From Aquabacterium sp. (GTDB lineage: Bacteria > Pseudomonadota > Gammaproteobacteria > Burkholderiales > Burkholderiaceae_C), in contig JAHFQM010000007.1 in NCBI GenBank assembly GCA_023266355.1, positions 186,001-250,000 on the forward strand: DNA of 64,000 bases. The letters are read 5' to 3'. Positions within the stretch are counted from its first letter, which is position 1; the number at the start of each line of letters is the position of its first letter. The notes beneath the pieces are model-generated. The model had not been told where the DNA came from. It did no database searches and saw only the letters and a list, made by a program, of their open reading frames with translations. Below, piece after piece: positions 18,318 to 28,337 of the stretch. The position numbers and the translations under genes are program-made.

Positions 18318-18475
18318 ATGGTGGTCAAAGGTCTTGCCAGGCCTCACACCGCGCATTGCAGTGCGGTGCGGTGAGGCTGCTGACGCCATGGCCTGCGGGC
18401 CAAGTGTGTTGACGTCAGCCATGTGCCGCGGCGCTCAGGCGCACACGGCGGGCAGCGGCTACTCCCCAGTGACGG
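18318..18475 (-). promoter_or_regulatory. yybP-ykoY manganese riboswitch
   Basis: On the minus strand the leader contains, in order, the conserved yybP-ykoY pieces: GGGGAGTAGCC (about 18467-18457), GGCTGACGTCAACAC (18420-18406), GGCCATGGCGTCAGC and CTGGCAAGACCTTTGACC (18340-18323), with a variable P4-like arm GCCTCAC/GTGAGGC. Downstream, GACCAC (18326-18321) can pair with GTGGTC before a T5 tract (18278-18274). GGGCCGGA/TCCGGCCC and CCGGCC/GGCCGG are alternative pairings of the same segment. This fits a terminator/antiterminator platform. By family, Mn2+ binding turns expression on. Confidence 0.9.
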
Positions 18476-18480
18476 GAGCG

Positions 18481-18486
18481 AGTATA
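18481..18486 (-). promoter_or_regulatory. -10 element upstream of the Mn2+ riboswitch
   Basis: TATACT on the minus strand, about 7 bp before the expected transcript start and about 15 bp before the aptamer's GGGGAG. No clear -35 is visible 17 bp upstream. Confidence 0.55.
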
Positions 18487-18597
18487 GCGCCAGGGGCCTG
18501 CGGCTGGCAGGTTTCATGCCCCGACAGCGCTGCTCGGGGCGGCACAGGTTTGCGCTGCCGCAAGTCCCTGCGCTCAGCGGCTTCCTAAGCTGGGGCC

Positions 18598-19500
18598 ATG
18601 CATCCCGAGCCGCCCGCATCGTCCGAACCGCCGCCTCACGCCGGCCGCCGCCAAGCCTGCTTGCGCGTGGCCGCGTGCGTGGGCTGGCTCGCCGCCGTGC
18701 CGCGCGGCTTGCACGCCGAGGGCAGCCCGCCGTGGCAGACCGAGGACGTGCGCCGGCAGGCCCGTGACCTGCTGCAGCGCTGGCACGCCGGGGCCTTCCT
18801 GGCCCTGGACGACGAAGCCCTCGTGCGCAGCTTCCGGGCCCTGTCGCCCGAGGTGCTGGCCACGGCGCTGGCGTTAGGCGCCAGCCAACACGAGGGCCTG
18901 GAGATCTGGATGAAGCGCCAGGAGCGCATCCACGGCCGCTGGAGCGACACGCCTTTCCTCAACCACATCAAGTACCGCCGCCAGCCCCGGCAGGTGTACA
19001 TGGCCTGGTTGCCTGGCGGCCCCAAAGCCGGCCAGGAGATCCTCTACGACGCGCGCCGGCGGCCCGACGCGATGTACGGCCACCTGGGCGGCGCCTTCAA
19101 CGTCATGTCGATCTGGACGGCGCTGGACGGCAGCCTGGCGCGCGACAACTCCAACCACAGCGTGTTGGACCTCAGCCCGCGCTTCATCGCCGATGTGGTC
19201 GCGGCCGAGTTGCAGCGCTACCGCGCCGAAGGCCGCAGCCCGCAGGCCGACAGCTTCGAGGTGCTGACGGTGGCCGGCCAGCGCTGCCTGGCCCTGGGCT
19301 GGACCCCGCCGTCCGGCCCGCCCGCCCACTACGCCGCGCGCACCCGCATCTGCCTGAACCTGCGCCAGCCCTGGGTGCTGCAGGTGGAGTCCTGGGACGC
19401 TGGGGGCGACATCCTGGAGCGCATCCTGTTCGACAAGATCGTGCCGGCCACGCTCACCGACGCCGACTTCGACCCGGGCAATGCCGCGTACCGTTTCTGA
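18598..19500 (+). CDS. DUF1571-like exported protein
   Basis: A 300-residue protein, probably exported: a basic N-terminus (RRQACLR) is followed by a short hydrophobic stretch VAACVGWLAAVPRGLHA. The central region WMKRQERIHGRWSDTPFLNHIKYRRQPRQVYMAWL-GGPKAGQEILYD, then HLGGAFNVMSIWTALDGSLARDNSNHSVLDLS, resembles the DUF1571 pattern. That family has no established role. The gene is divergent from the metal-exporter operon; any promoter must lie in 18487-18597. The start is the only ATG that leaves room for a signal sequence. Confidence 0.7.
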   Translation: MHPEPPASSEPPPHAGRRQACLRVAACVGWLAAVPRGLHAEGSPPWQTEDVRRQARDLLQRWHAGAFLALDDEALVRSFRALSPEVLATALALGASQHEGLEIWMKRQERIHGRWSDTPFLNHIKYRRQPRQVYMAWLPGGPKAGQEILYDARRRPDAMYGHLGGAFNVMSIWTALDGSLARDNSNHSVLDLSPRFIADVVAAELQRYRAEGRSPQADSFEVLTVAGQRCLALGWTPPSGPPAHYAARTRICLNLRQPWVLQVESWDAGGDILERILFDKIVPATLTDADFDPGNAAYRF

Positions 19501-19528
19501 GGGGGCGCACATCTGAGATCATGGGGCC

Positions 19529-21241
19529 ATGTCCCATGACGTTTCCCTGATCGCGATCATCGCCGTGGGCTTCGGCCTGGCCCTCATCCTGGGGTTTGCC
19601 GCCGCGCGCCTGCGCATGCCGCCCCTGGTCGGCTACCTGGTGGCCGGCATCGTCATCGGACCGGGCACGCCGGGCTTCGTGGCCGACATGCAGCTGGCCT
19701 CCCAGCTCGCCGAGATCGGGGTCATGCTGCTGATGTTCGGCGTCGGCCTGCACTTCTCGGTGGCCGACCTGCTGGCCGTGCGCCGAATCGCCATCCCTGG
19801 CGCCATCGTGCAGATCGCCGTGGCCGTGGCCATGGGCGCCAGCGTGGCCCACTGGTGGGGCTGGGCCCCGGGCGGTGCTTTGGTTTTCGGCCTGTGCCTG
19901 TCGGTGGCCAGCACGGTGGTGCTGCTCAAGGCGCTGGAGTCGCGCGGGCTGCTGGAGACGGCCAACGGCCGCATCGCGGTCGGCTGGCTGGTGGTCGAAG
20001 ACCTGGTCATGGTGCTGGTGTTGGTGCTGCTGCCGGTGTTCGCCAGCTTGCTGCAGGCGGGCGCGGGCGCGGGTTCGGCCACCGCCACCGCTGTCAACCT
20101 GTGGTCCACCGTGGCCTGGACGCTGGCCAAGGTCGCGGCCTTCATCGCCACCATGCTCGTGGTCGGGCGGCGCGTGTTCCCGCGCATGCTGTGGTGGGTG
20201 GCCAGCACCGGTTCGCGCGAGCTCTTCACGCTGTGCGTGGTGGCCGCCGCCGTGGGCGTGGCCTTCGGTGCGGCCAAGCTCTTCGACGTGTCCTTCGCGC
20301 TCGGTGCTTTCTTCGCCGGCATGATGATGCGCGAGTCCGAGTTCAGCCACCGCGCCGCCGACGAGTCCCTGCCCCTGCGCGACGCCTTCGCCGTGCTCTT
20401 CTTCGTCTCCGTGGGCATGCTGTTCGACCCGGCCGTGCTGTGGCAGTCGCCGGGCAAGCTGGCGGCCACCGTGGCCATCATCCTGGTTGGCAAAACCCTG
20501 GCCGCCATGGCCCTGGTGCTGCTGCTGCGCTACCCGCTCAACACCGCCATCACCGTGGGCGCGAGCCTGGCCCAGATCGGAGAGTTCTCCTTCATCCTCG
20601 CCGGGCTGGGCGTGGCCCTGAACCTGCTGCCCAAGGAAGGCCAGGACCTGATCCTGGCCGGCGCGCTGTTGTCGATCGCGCTCAACGCCGCCTTGTTCGC
20701 CGCCACCGGCCCTGTGCTGGTCTGGGCGCAGGCGCACTCCGCGCTGGCGCGCCGCCTGGCCCAGCGCGACGACCCCCTGGCCCAGTTGCCGGGGCACGTG
20801 GACCTCTCCCGCGTGCAGGACCTGGTCGTGCTGGTGGGCCATGGCAGCGTGGGCCGGCAGATCGCCGAGCAACTGCGCGCCGCGCAGGTTCACTGCATCG
20901 TGGCCGACGAGAACCGCGAGACCGTCGAGGCCCTGCGCCGCGCGCAAGTGCCCGCCGTGGCCGGCGACCTGATGGACCCCGCCACGCTCATCCAGGCCCA
21001 CATCGCCCGGGCCTCGGCCCTGCTGATCACCGTGCCCGACAGTCTGCTGATTCGGCACCTGACAGGCATCGCTCGGGAACTGAACCCTGAGGTCCGCGTG
21101 CTGGCGCATGGCGCCACCGAAGACGAGGCTGCGCTGCTGCGGGAGCAACTGGGCATCGAGGTCCGCTTGCCCGATCAGGCGCTGGCCGACAGCATGGGCG
21201 GGCAGGCCATCCACTGGTTGCGCCCCGAGCGGGGGCATTGA
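19529..21241 (+). CDS. ybaL: YbaL/Kef-type CPA2 cation:proton antiporter
   Basis: A 570-residue inner-membrane transporter. The first about 385 residues form about 12 helices with the CPA2 signatures GYLVAGIVIGPGTPGF, ASQLAEIGVMLLMFGVGLHFS and LGAFFAGMMMRESE. A cytosolic TrkA-N domain follows (about 425-545) with the nucleotide motif VLVGHGSVGRQIAEQL. Proteins of this type exchange K+ or Na+ for protons and respond to nucleotide or redox ligands; the cation here is unknown. No separate KefF/KefG ancillary gene is adjacent. Start 19529 lies 28 bp after the DUF1571-like gene. Confidence 0.88.
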   Translation: MSHDVSLIAIIAVGFGLALILGFAAARLRMPPLVGYLVAGIVIGPGTPGFVADMQLASQLAEIGVMLLMFGVGLHFSVADLLAVRRIAIPGAIVQIAVAVAMGASVAHWWGWAPGGALVFGLCLSVASTVVLLKALESRGLLETANGRIAVGWLVVEDLVMVLVLVLLPVFASLLQAGAGAGSATATAVNLWSTVAWTLAKVAAFIATMLVVGRRVFPRMLWWVASTGSRELFTLCVVAAAVGVAFGAAKLFDVSFALGAFFAGMMMRESEFSHRAADESLPLRDAFAVLFFVSVGMLFDPAVLWQSPGKLAATVAIILVGKTLAAMALVLLLRYPLNTAITVGASLAQIGEFSFILAGLGVALNLLPKEGQDLILAGALLSIALNAALFAATGPVLVWAQAHSALARRLAQRDDPLAQLPGHVDLSRVQDLVVLVGHGSVGRQIAEQLRAAQVHCIVADENRETVEALRRAQVPAVAGDLMDPATLIQAHIARASALLITVPDSLLIRHLTGIARELNPEVRVLAHGATEDEAALLREQLGIEVRLPDQALADSMGGQAIHWLRPERGH

Positions 21242-21246
21242 AGCAA

Positions 21247-21272
21247 GGAAGCCGGCGCAGTGGCCGGCTTCC
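21247..21272. terminator. Bidirectional terminator-like hairpin
   Basis: A perfect 10-bp inverted repeat, GGAAGCCGGC with GCCGGCTTCC around a 6-nt loop, sits between the convergent ybaL-like and monooxygenase genes. T-runs are short, so efficiency is uncertain. Confidence 0.6.
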
Positions 21273-21292
21273 TCAGGGGCGACAGCGGGAGA

Positions 21293-22780
21293 TCAGGCCG
21301 CCTTGCGCTGGGCCGAGGTGGCGCCCGCTGCGCTGGGCTTGCGGAAGGTCATCACGCCATCTTCCAGCTTGCCGTTGTGCAGCTGGTCCATGTCCATGGC
21401 GTAGTTCTGGTACAGCTTCCACGGTGCGCGGTCGGCGCCCTTGGGCAGGGTGTCGGCGGCGCGTGCCACGTAGCCCGAGGTCATGTCCAGCAGCGGCGCT
21501 TCCTTGACGTTGGGGTCATTGCGTTCGGCCACGGCGATGCGCGTGCCCGTCTTGTCCATGTGCTTGAGCAGGCGGCAGACGTACTCGGCGATCAGGTCGG
21601 CCTTCAGCGTCCACGAGGCGTTGGTGTAGCCCAGCGTGTTCGAGAAATTGGGGATGTCGTTGAACATCAGGCCCTTGTACGAGATGTGCTTGTTCATCTC
21701 GACGGCCTTGCCATCCACCGACATGGTCATGCCGCCGAACAGGCGCAGGTTCAGGCCGGTGGCCGTCACGATGATGTCGGCTTCCAGCGTCTGGCCCGAC
21801 TTCAGCAGGATGCCCTTGTCGGTGAAGCGGTCGATGTGGTCGGTCACCACCGAGGCCTTGCCCTTTTTCAGCACCTTGAACATGTCGCCATTGGGCACGG
21901 CGCACAGGCGCTGGTCCCAGGGGTTGTAGGGCGGCGTGAAGTGCTTCATGTCGAAGTTCGGGCCGACCTGCACCTTCACCTGCTTGAGCAGGAACTTGCG
22001 CACCGCGTTGGGGTACTTGCGCGACAGCTTGAAGATCAGCTGCGTGATGAAGTTGTTGCGCGCCCGGCTCATTTTGTAGACGGTCATCTCGGGCAGGAAC
22101 TTCAGCAGCAGGCGCACCATCGGGTCGAACTGCGGCACCGAGATCACGTAGCTGGGCGTGCGCTGCAGCATGGTCACGTGCTGGGCCTTGTCCGTCATCG
22201 ACGGGATCAGGGTGATGGCGGTGGCGCCGGAGCCGATCACGACCACGCGCTTGCCGCTGTAGTCGAGCTTCTCGGGCCAGAACTGCGGGTGGATGACCTG
22301 GCCCTTGAAGTCGTTGCGGCCGGGGAAGTCGGGCGTGAAGCCTTCTTCGTAGTTGTAGTAGCCGGAGCACATCATCAGCCAGTTGCAGCTGACCTGCTGC
22401 GTCTCGCCCGACTTCTTCTGCACGGTCAGCGTCCAGGCGGCGGTCTCGCTGTTCCAGTCTGCGGACACGACCTTGCTGTCGTAGCGGATGTGGCTGTCGA
22501 TGCCGTTCTCGCGCGAGGTTTCGCGGATGTAGTTGCGGATGCGGTCGCCGTCGGCGATGACCTGCGGCTCGGTCCAGGGCTTGAAGTTGTAGCCCAGGGT
22601 GTACATGTCCGAGTCGGAGCGGATGCCGGGGTAGCGGAACAGGTCCCAGGTGCCGCCGAGCGTGTCGCGGCCTTCCAGGATGGCAAAGGTCTTGCCGGGG
22701 CACTGGCTCTTGAGGTGGCGGGCGGCGCCAATGCCGGACAGGCCGGCGCCCACGATCACGACGTCAAAGTGTTCAGACAT
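21293..22780 (-). CDS. Flavin-containing monooxygenase (Baeyer-Villiger type)
   Basis: A 495-residue class B flavoprotein monooxygenase. The FAD Rossmann motif GAGLSGIGAA lies at residues 11-20. The Baeyer-Villiger/FMO fingerprint F-x-G-x3-H-x3-W-P is matched by FKGQVIHPQFWP. The NADPH site follows as VVVIGSGATAITL, and ATGLN is near the C-terminus. Such enzymes insert oxygen into ketones or oxidise N/S atoms using NADPH; the substrate cannot be told. MSEHFDVVIVG is taken as start because it places the FAD motif at the usual distance. It is a single gene, convergent with the ybaL-like gene. Confidence 0.9.
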   Translation of the reverse strand: MSEHFDVVIVGAGLSGIGAARHLKSQCPGKTFAILEGRDTLGGTWDLFRYPGIRSDSDMYTLGYNFKPWTEPQVIADGDRIRNYIRETSRENGIDSHIRYDSKVVSADWNSETAAWTLTVQKKSGETQQVSCNWLMMCSGYYNYEEGFTPDFPGRNDFKGQVIHPQFWPEKLDYSGKRVVVIGSGATAITLIPSMTDKAQHVTMLQRTPSYVISVPQFDPMVRLLLKFLPEMTVYKMSRARNNFITQLIFKLSRKYPNAVRKFLLKQVKVQVGPNFDMKHFTPPYNPWDQRLCAVPNGDMFKVLKKGKASVVTDHIDRFTDKGILLKSGQTLEADIIVTATGLNLRLFGGMTMSVDGKAVEMNKHISYKGLMFNDIPNFSNTLGYTNASWTLKADLIAEYVCRLLKHMDKTGTRIAVAERNDPNVKEAPLLDMTSGYVARAADTLPKGADRAPWKLYQNYAMDMDQLHNGKLEDGVMTFRKPSAAGATSAQRKAA

Positions 22781-22969
22781 GCGGCAACTCCAATGTGCTG
22801 GCCCGGGTGGGCCGGCAGGCGTGTCTCCGTGTGGCGCCTGCGGTTTGATGAGGGTCAATGGCTGCCGACTTTATATGTGAAAAGATGCGTTGTCAAATGA
22901 AGAAATACCCCATCTGGGTCATGGGCGCGTCAAGGTTCGGGGCGTTCTGTCATCGGCGCATCCCGACGG

Positions 22970-22992
22970 CACCCCGCGCTCGCGGGGGGTGT
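22970..22992. repeat. Strong hairpin upstream of gph
   Basis: CACCCCGCG and CGCGGGG(GG)TG form a very stable stem with a 2-nt apparent loop. It lies in the divergent 268-bp spacer between the monooxygenase and gph. No T-run follows; the role is unknown. Confidence 0.4.
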
Positions 22993-23048
22993 GAGCGCTT
23001 GGGCGAAAATCGGCGTCTTCGCACCCTGCCGGACACCCGCCAAGCCCC

Positions 23049-23780
23049 ATGAACGCCGACCGCCCTGCCCTGACGCCCGCCCACCCGCTGCGCGCAGCCA
23101 TCATCGACCTCGACGGCACCATGGTGGACACCCTCGGCGACTTCGTCGTTGTGCTGCAGCACACCTTGGCCGACATGGGTTGCAACCCCATCGAGATCGC
23201 GCGGGTGGCGCGCGGCTTCGTGTCGATGACGGTGGGCAAAGGCAGCGAGGACCTGCTGCGCCGCAGCCTGGCCCACGCCTGGGGCCTGCCCGATGACGCC
23301 GCCGAGGCCGTCGAGGCCGTGCCCGAGGCCTGGCGCCACTACGAGCGGCACTACCTGCGCCTCAATGGGCAACATGCCGATGTGTTCCCCGGTGTGGCCG
23401 AGGGCCTGGCGCAGCTGACGGCGCTGGGCGTGCCGCTGGCCTGTCTGACGAACAAGCCCACCGCCTTCGCAGAGCAACTGCTCACGGCCAAAGGGCTGCG
23501 CGCTCACTTCGCGCACGTGTTCGGTGGGGATGCCTTCGCGCGCAAAAAGCCCGACCCGCTGCCTCTGATCAAGACCTGCGAGACCCTGGGCGTGTCACCC
23601 CAGCACACGCTGATGGTGGGCGACTCAAGCAACGATGCCCAGGCCGCGCGCGCGGCCGGCTGCGAGGTGCTGCTGGTGCGCTATGGCTACAACCATGGCC
23701 ACCCCATCGAGGCGGTGCCGGCGCTGGCCCATGTGGACCGCCTGGACCAGGTGGACTGGGCCGGCTTGTTCAAGCGCTGA
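23049..23780 (+). CDS. gph: Phosphoglycolate phosphatase (HAD family)
   Basis: A 243-residue HAD hydrolase that removes phosphate from 2-phosphoglycolate. HAD motif I is DLDGTMVDT (the usual form is DLDGTLVDS), motif II is LTNKP, motif III is KKPDP and motif IV is GDSSNDAQAA. In Burkholderiales gph commonly stands just upstream of trpE, as here, although a minus-strand gene now lies between them. Its TGA (23778-23780) directly abuts the stop of that convergent gene, with no bases between. Confidence 0.9.
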   Translation: MNADRPALTPAHPLRAAIIDLDGTMVDTLGDFVVVLQHTLADMGCNPIEIARVARGFVSMTVGKGSEDLLRRSLAHAWGLPDDAAEAVEAVPEAWRHYERHYLRLNGQHADVFPGVAEGLAQLTALGVPLACLTNKPTAFAEQLLTAKGLRAHFAHVFGGDAFARKKPDPLPLIKTCETLGVSPQHTLMVGDSSNDAQAARAAGCEVLLVRYGYNHGHPIEAVPALAHVDRLDQVDWAGLFKR

Positions 23781-24425
23781 TCAGAGCAGGGCGTCCAGCA
23801 CGGGCGGTGCGCGGAAGTCCAGCAGGGCGTCTTTCAGGTCTTGCGTGGTCGGGTGGTTGCCCAGCCACACGCGCAGCACAGCGGGGAAGAAGGTGGCGTC
23901 TTCGATGGGCAGGCCCACCGGCGCGCCGTTGACGTAGAACATGGTGCCGCGCTTGGGCACGTACTCCACCGACAGCACGTCGTTGGCGTTCATGCGGCGG
24001 ATGCGCGAGAACTGCTCGCCCATGGTCCGGATCGCCGGGATCAAGCGGAAAAACTCTTCGCGTGAACTGTTGGACTCGATGCCCTTGGTGATGACCTTGC
24101 CGATTTCATCGACGCGCATGCCCTGCAGCATCACGAAGCGCAACTCCTTGGGGCCGTTCGTCGAGAAGATGACATCGGCCTTGGACGACTTCTGCGGCAC
24201 GTACAAGCCCACGGTGTAGAGCTTGGCCACGGCGCGGTAAGACACGCCTGTGCCGTTGAGCGTCAGCGGGGTGCCTTCGACCTTGATGGCCTGGGTGTAG
24301 TGCACGCCCACCGTGTCGGCGGACTGTGCGTGTGCGCCGGTGCTCAGGCCCAGGCTCAGGCCGGTGAGGCCGGCGGCGAAACACGCGCTTGCGACGCAGG
24401 CGCGCAGCTTCTGTGGGTGCAGCAT
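23781..24425 (-). CDS. Chalcone isomerase-like periplasmic protein
   Basis: A 214-residue protein with a signal peptide (CVASACFAAGLTGLSLGLSTGAHAQS) followed by a chalcone-isomerase-like fold. The pattern GTGVSYRAVAKLYTVGLYVPQKS near residue 60 and KELRFVMLQGMRVDEIGKVITKGIESN are typical of this bacterial family (Chalcone_3 type). Bacterial members lack plant flavonoid context and may bind fatty acids; the role is unknown. Start MLHPQKL was chosen for the signal peptide, with AGAGAC upstream; the frame extends 5' without family features. It is convergent with gph and divergent from the trp leader. Confidence 0.82.
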   Translation of the reverse strand: MLHPQKLRACVASACFAAGLTGLSLGLSTGAHAQSADTVGVHYTQAIKVEGTPLTLNGTGVSYRAVAKLYTVGLYVPQKSSKADVIFSTNGPKELRFVMLQGMRVDEIGKVITKGIESNSSREEFFRLIPAIRTMGEQFSRIRRMNANDVLSVEYVPKRGTMFYVNGAPVGLPIEDATFFPAVLRVWLGNHPTTQDLKDALLDFRAPPVLDALL

Positions 24426-24637
24426 GTTTGTCTCTGATGGGAAGTGACCAGTTCGTGAATTGTTGCCCGTGCAGCGTTGCACGCCATGTTCGTTTTCCCG
24501 GTGCTGAGGCACAACCCTCGGGGCATCCCGACGCTCATTCCAGGGGTGTGCTGGCGCACGATGGGGGCGAATTTCCGCCTGGCTGGGTGACTTGGCCAGG
24601 TCACATGTGCCAGCCCTCGCCCTGCTACACTGATTTC

Positions 24638-24703
24638 ATGTTCGTCCCACGCAAACAGACCCGAGGTGCGCACGACCGGGGAGCCTGGCCCTGGCGTCGC
24701 TGA
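24638..24703 (+). CDS. trpL: Putative trp leader peptide (two Trp codons)
   Basis: A 21-codon open frame ending ...GAWPWRR, with Trp codons at positions 17 and 19 around one Pro. It lies 166 bp before trpE and directly downstream of a TACACT -10-like hexamer (24626-24631). The transcript could therefore begin at or near its ATG. Right after the stop, three copies of a GATGCCTGC-like unit (24702-24735) and a GCCTC/GAGGC hairpin follow. In classical attenuation, stalling at Trp codons changes the downstream fold. No hairpin with a T-run is visible before trpE, so any control might act on translation instead. Confidence 0.6.
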   Translation: MFVPRKQTRGAHDRGAWPWRR

Positions 24704-24845
24704 TGCCTGCTTGATGCCTGCCTGGTGCCTCCCTGAGGCCCGCTTGAACGCGCCGCACACGCCGTGTCCCTGCACATGCCGTCGGCGACCTTGTCTGTTT
24801 CCATGCCAGTGCCGCGCACCCTGCCGCGCCTTGGCTGACGCACCT

Positions 24846-24861
24846 GGGGCACGGAGGCCCC
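24846..24861 (+). promoter_or_regulatory. Hairpin overlapping the trpE ribosome binding site
   Basis: GGGGC (24846-24850) and GCCCC (24857-24861) form a small stem whose loop and 3' arm hold the trpE Shine-Dalgarno GGAGG (24853-24857). Upstream GCCTCC (24728-24733) is complementary to GGAGGC, giving a second way to mask the site. Confidence 0.45.
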
Positions 24862-24868
24862 GCGAACC

Positions 24869-26356
<1,488 letters not shown>

Positions 26357-27742
26357 GCAGCCGCGCCCGCAGCACGGCCTGCGCGGGCACTTCCAGCCCG
26401 CGGTAGGTCAGCACGGCCAGGCCGAAGGTCAGCCCCAGGTAGCCCAGCAGCCAGGCCGGTGAGGCCAGCGGCAGGCGCTCGGGCTGACCGCCGCTCAGGT
26501 TGGCCACCAGCAGCTGCAGCGGGAAGTGCAGCAGGTAGCTGGCGTAGGTCGTGTTGCCCAGCGTGGCGATGAAGCCTGACACCGATGGCGACGCGGGCCG
26601 CACCCAGCGCAGCAAGAGCAGCATGGCCAGCGGCGCCAGCAGGGCCGTGTAGAACATGGGGCGCAGCAGGCCCAGGGCCGTCACCGCCGTGCCAGCGGCC
26701 AGCAGCGCCACCGCCCCCACCGCCAAGGCCCGCTGCAGGCCCAGGCCCAGCCGCTGCACCGCCTCGTGCGCCAGGTGGGTGAGCGCACCCAGGTAAAAGA
26801 AAAACACGCACAGCACGATGGGGTGTTCGGTGCGCTTGCTGGCGTACACCGCGCCGGCCAGGCCGATCAGGCCCAGCACCTGCCACCAGCGCGTCAGCCC
26901 CAGGCGGCACAGCGCGAAGAACAGGCCATAGACCAGCACCTCGATGGACACGCTCCAGATCGGGCCATTGAACGACCACTCCGAGCGTCCTGGCCAGTCG
27001 CTGGCCAGCAGCAGCTGCAGGGCGAAGTGCGCCCAATCGTTGAACTGGTAGACGTAGTCCGCGCCCTGCTGTTGCCGGTACCACCAGGCCATGGCCGCCA
27101 CCGCCAGCAGCGTGGCGATGTGCAGCGGGTAGAGCCGCGAAAACCGCAGCACCGCGAAGCGCCAGGCCGAGACCTCGCCGCGCTGCACCGGCTGCGCGTA
27201 CTTCCAGAAGAAGATGAAGCCCGACAGCGCCCAGAACACCTGCACGCCCAGCCAGCCGGCCTCGTAAAACGGCTTGAGGAGGCCGTAGAGCGGCTGCGCC
27301 GTCACGCTGAAACCCTGGTGCGCCGCACCCACCACGTAGAAGTGGTTGTAGTGCCACAGCAGCACCGAGATGGCGCAGGCAAAGCGCAGCAATTCCAGGC
27401 CCAGCAGGGACTTGTCGTGGGTGTGCTTGGAGGGGGCGGGCAGCGTGGCAGGGGCTGACATAGAATGGTCATCATGCAGCAAGCACAGGTCATGTCCATC
27501 CTCGTTCTGAAGGATTTCCGCTGGTGGCGGTGACGCCAGCCATGACCACCTGACCCTGCGCGCCGGCCCCCCACCGTGCGGCCGCCCCAGACAAGGGTCC
27601 CGACCGGGGAAGGCCACAGACGCCGCGGATGCACGCCCAGCTGCACGCCAGCCAGCCCGCACCCAGCGAACGTCCGGCCCCGCCTGAGGGGATGGTACAA
27701 AGCCACCCCGTGAACCCATCCTGAGATGCGAGGATTGCGGCC

Positions 27743-28327
27743 ATGCTGCTGATGATCGACAACTACGACAGCTTCACCTTCAACCTCGTCCAGTACTTCT
27801 GCGAACTGGGCGAAGAGGTCAAGGTGGTGCGCAACGACGAAATCACGCTCGACGAGATCGCGGCGCTCAAGGCCGACCGCCTCGTGCTGTCACCCGGGCC
27901 GTGTTCGCCCGCCGAAGCCGGCGTGTGCGTGCCTGCGCTGCAGCGCTTTGCCGGCCAGCTGCCCATCCTGGGCGTGTGCCTGGGCCACCAGAGCATCGGT
28001 GCGGCGCTCGGCGGCAAGGTGGTGCGCGCGGCCGAGCAGATGCACGGCAAGACCAGCGTCATCACCACCGACGAGCAGGGCGTCTTCGCCGGCCTGCCCC
28101 GGCAGTTCACCGTGATCCGCTACCACTCGTTGGCCATTGAGCGGGCCTCCCTGCCCGACTGCCTGCACATCTCGGCCACCACCGAAGACGGCGAGATCAT
28201 GGGCGTGCGCCACACCGCTTCTTTGACCGATGCGAACTTCGCGCCGCTGGAAGGCGTGCAGTTCCACCCCGAGTCCATCCTGACCGAGCACGGCCATGCC
28301 ATGCTGGCCAACTTCCTGAAGATGTGA
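27743..28327 (+). CDS. trpG: Anthranilate synthase component II, glutamine amidotransferase
   Basis: A 194-residue class I amidotransferase that supplies ammonia to TrpE. The opening [13 protein letters not shown] is diagnostic. The catalytic Cys79 lies in LGVCLGHQ, and the His-Glu pair in [14 protein letters not shown]. It may also serve p-aminobenzoate synthesis in organisms with one such subunit. Spacing to trpD is 10 bp. The 281-bp region upstream (27462-27742) must hold a separate promoter if trpGDC is not read through from trpE; no clear -35/-10 pair was found. Confidence 0.96.
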   Translation: MLLMIDNYDSFTFNLVQYFCELGEEVKVVRNDEITLDEIAALKADRLVLSPGPCSPAEAGVCVPALQRFAGQLPILGVCLGHQSIGAALGGKVVRAAEQMHGKTSVITTDEQGVFAGLPRQFTVIRYHSLAIERASLPDCLHISATTEDGEIMGVRHTASLTDANFAPLEGVQFHPESILTEHGHAMLANFLKM

Positions 28328-28337
28328 GGCGCGTGCC

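Noticed and set aside
18334-18588. Short plus-strand frame over the riboswitch leader, also open on the minus strand (18344-18619)
   Set aside because: The DNA is explained by the yybP-ykoY aptamer and promoter; the translations have no recognisable features.
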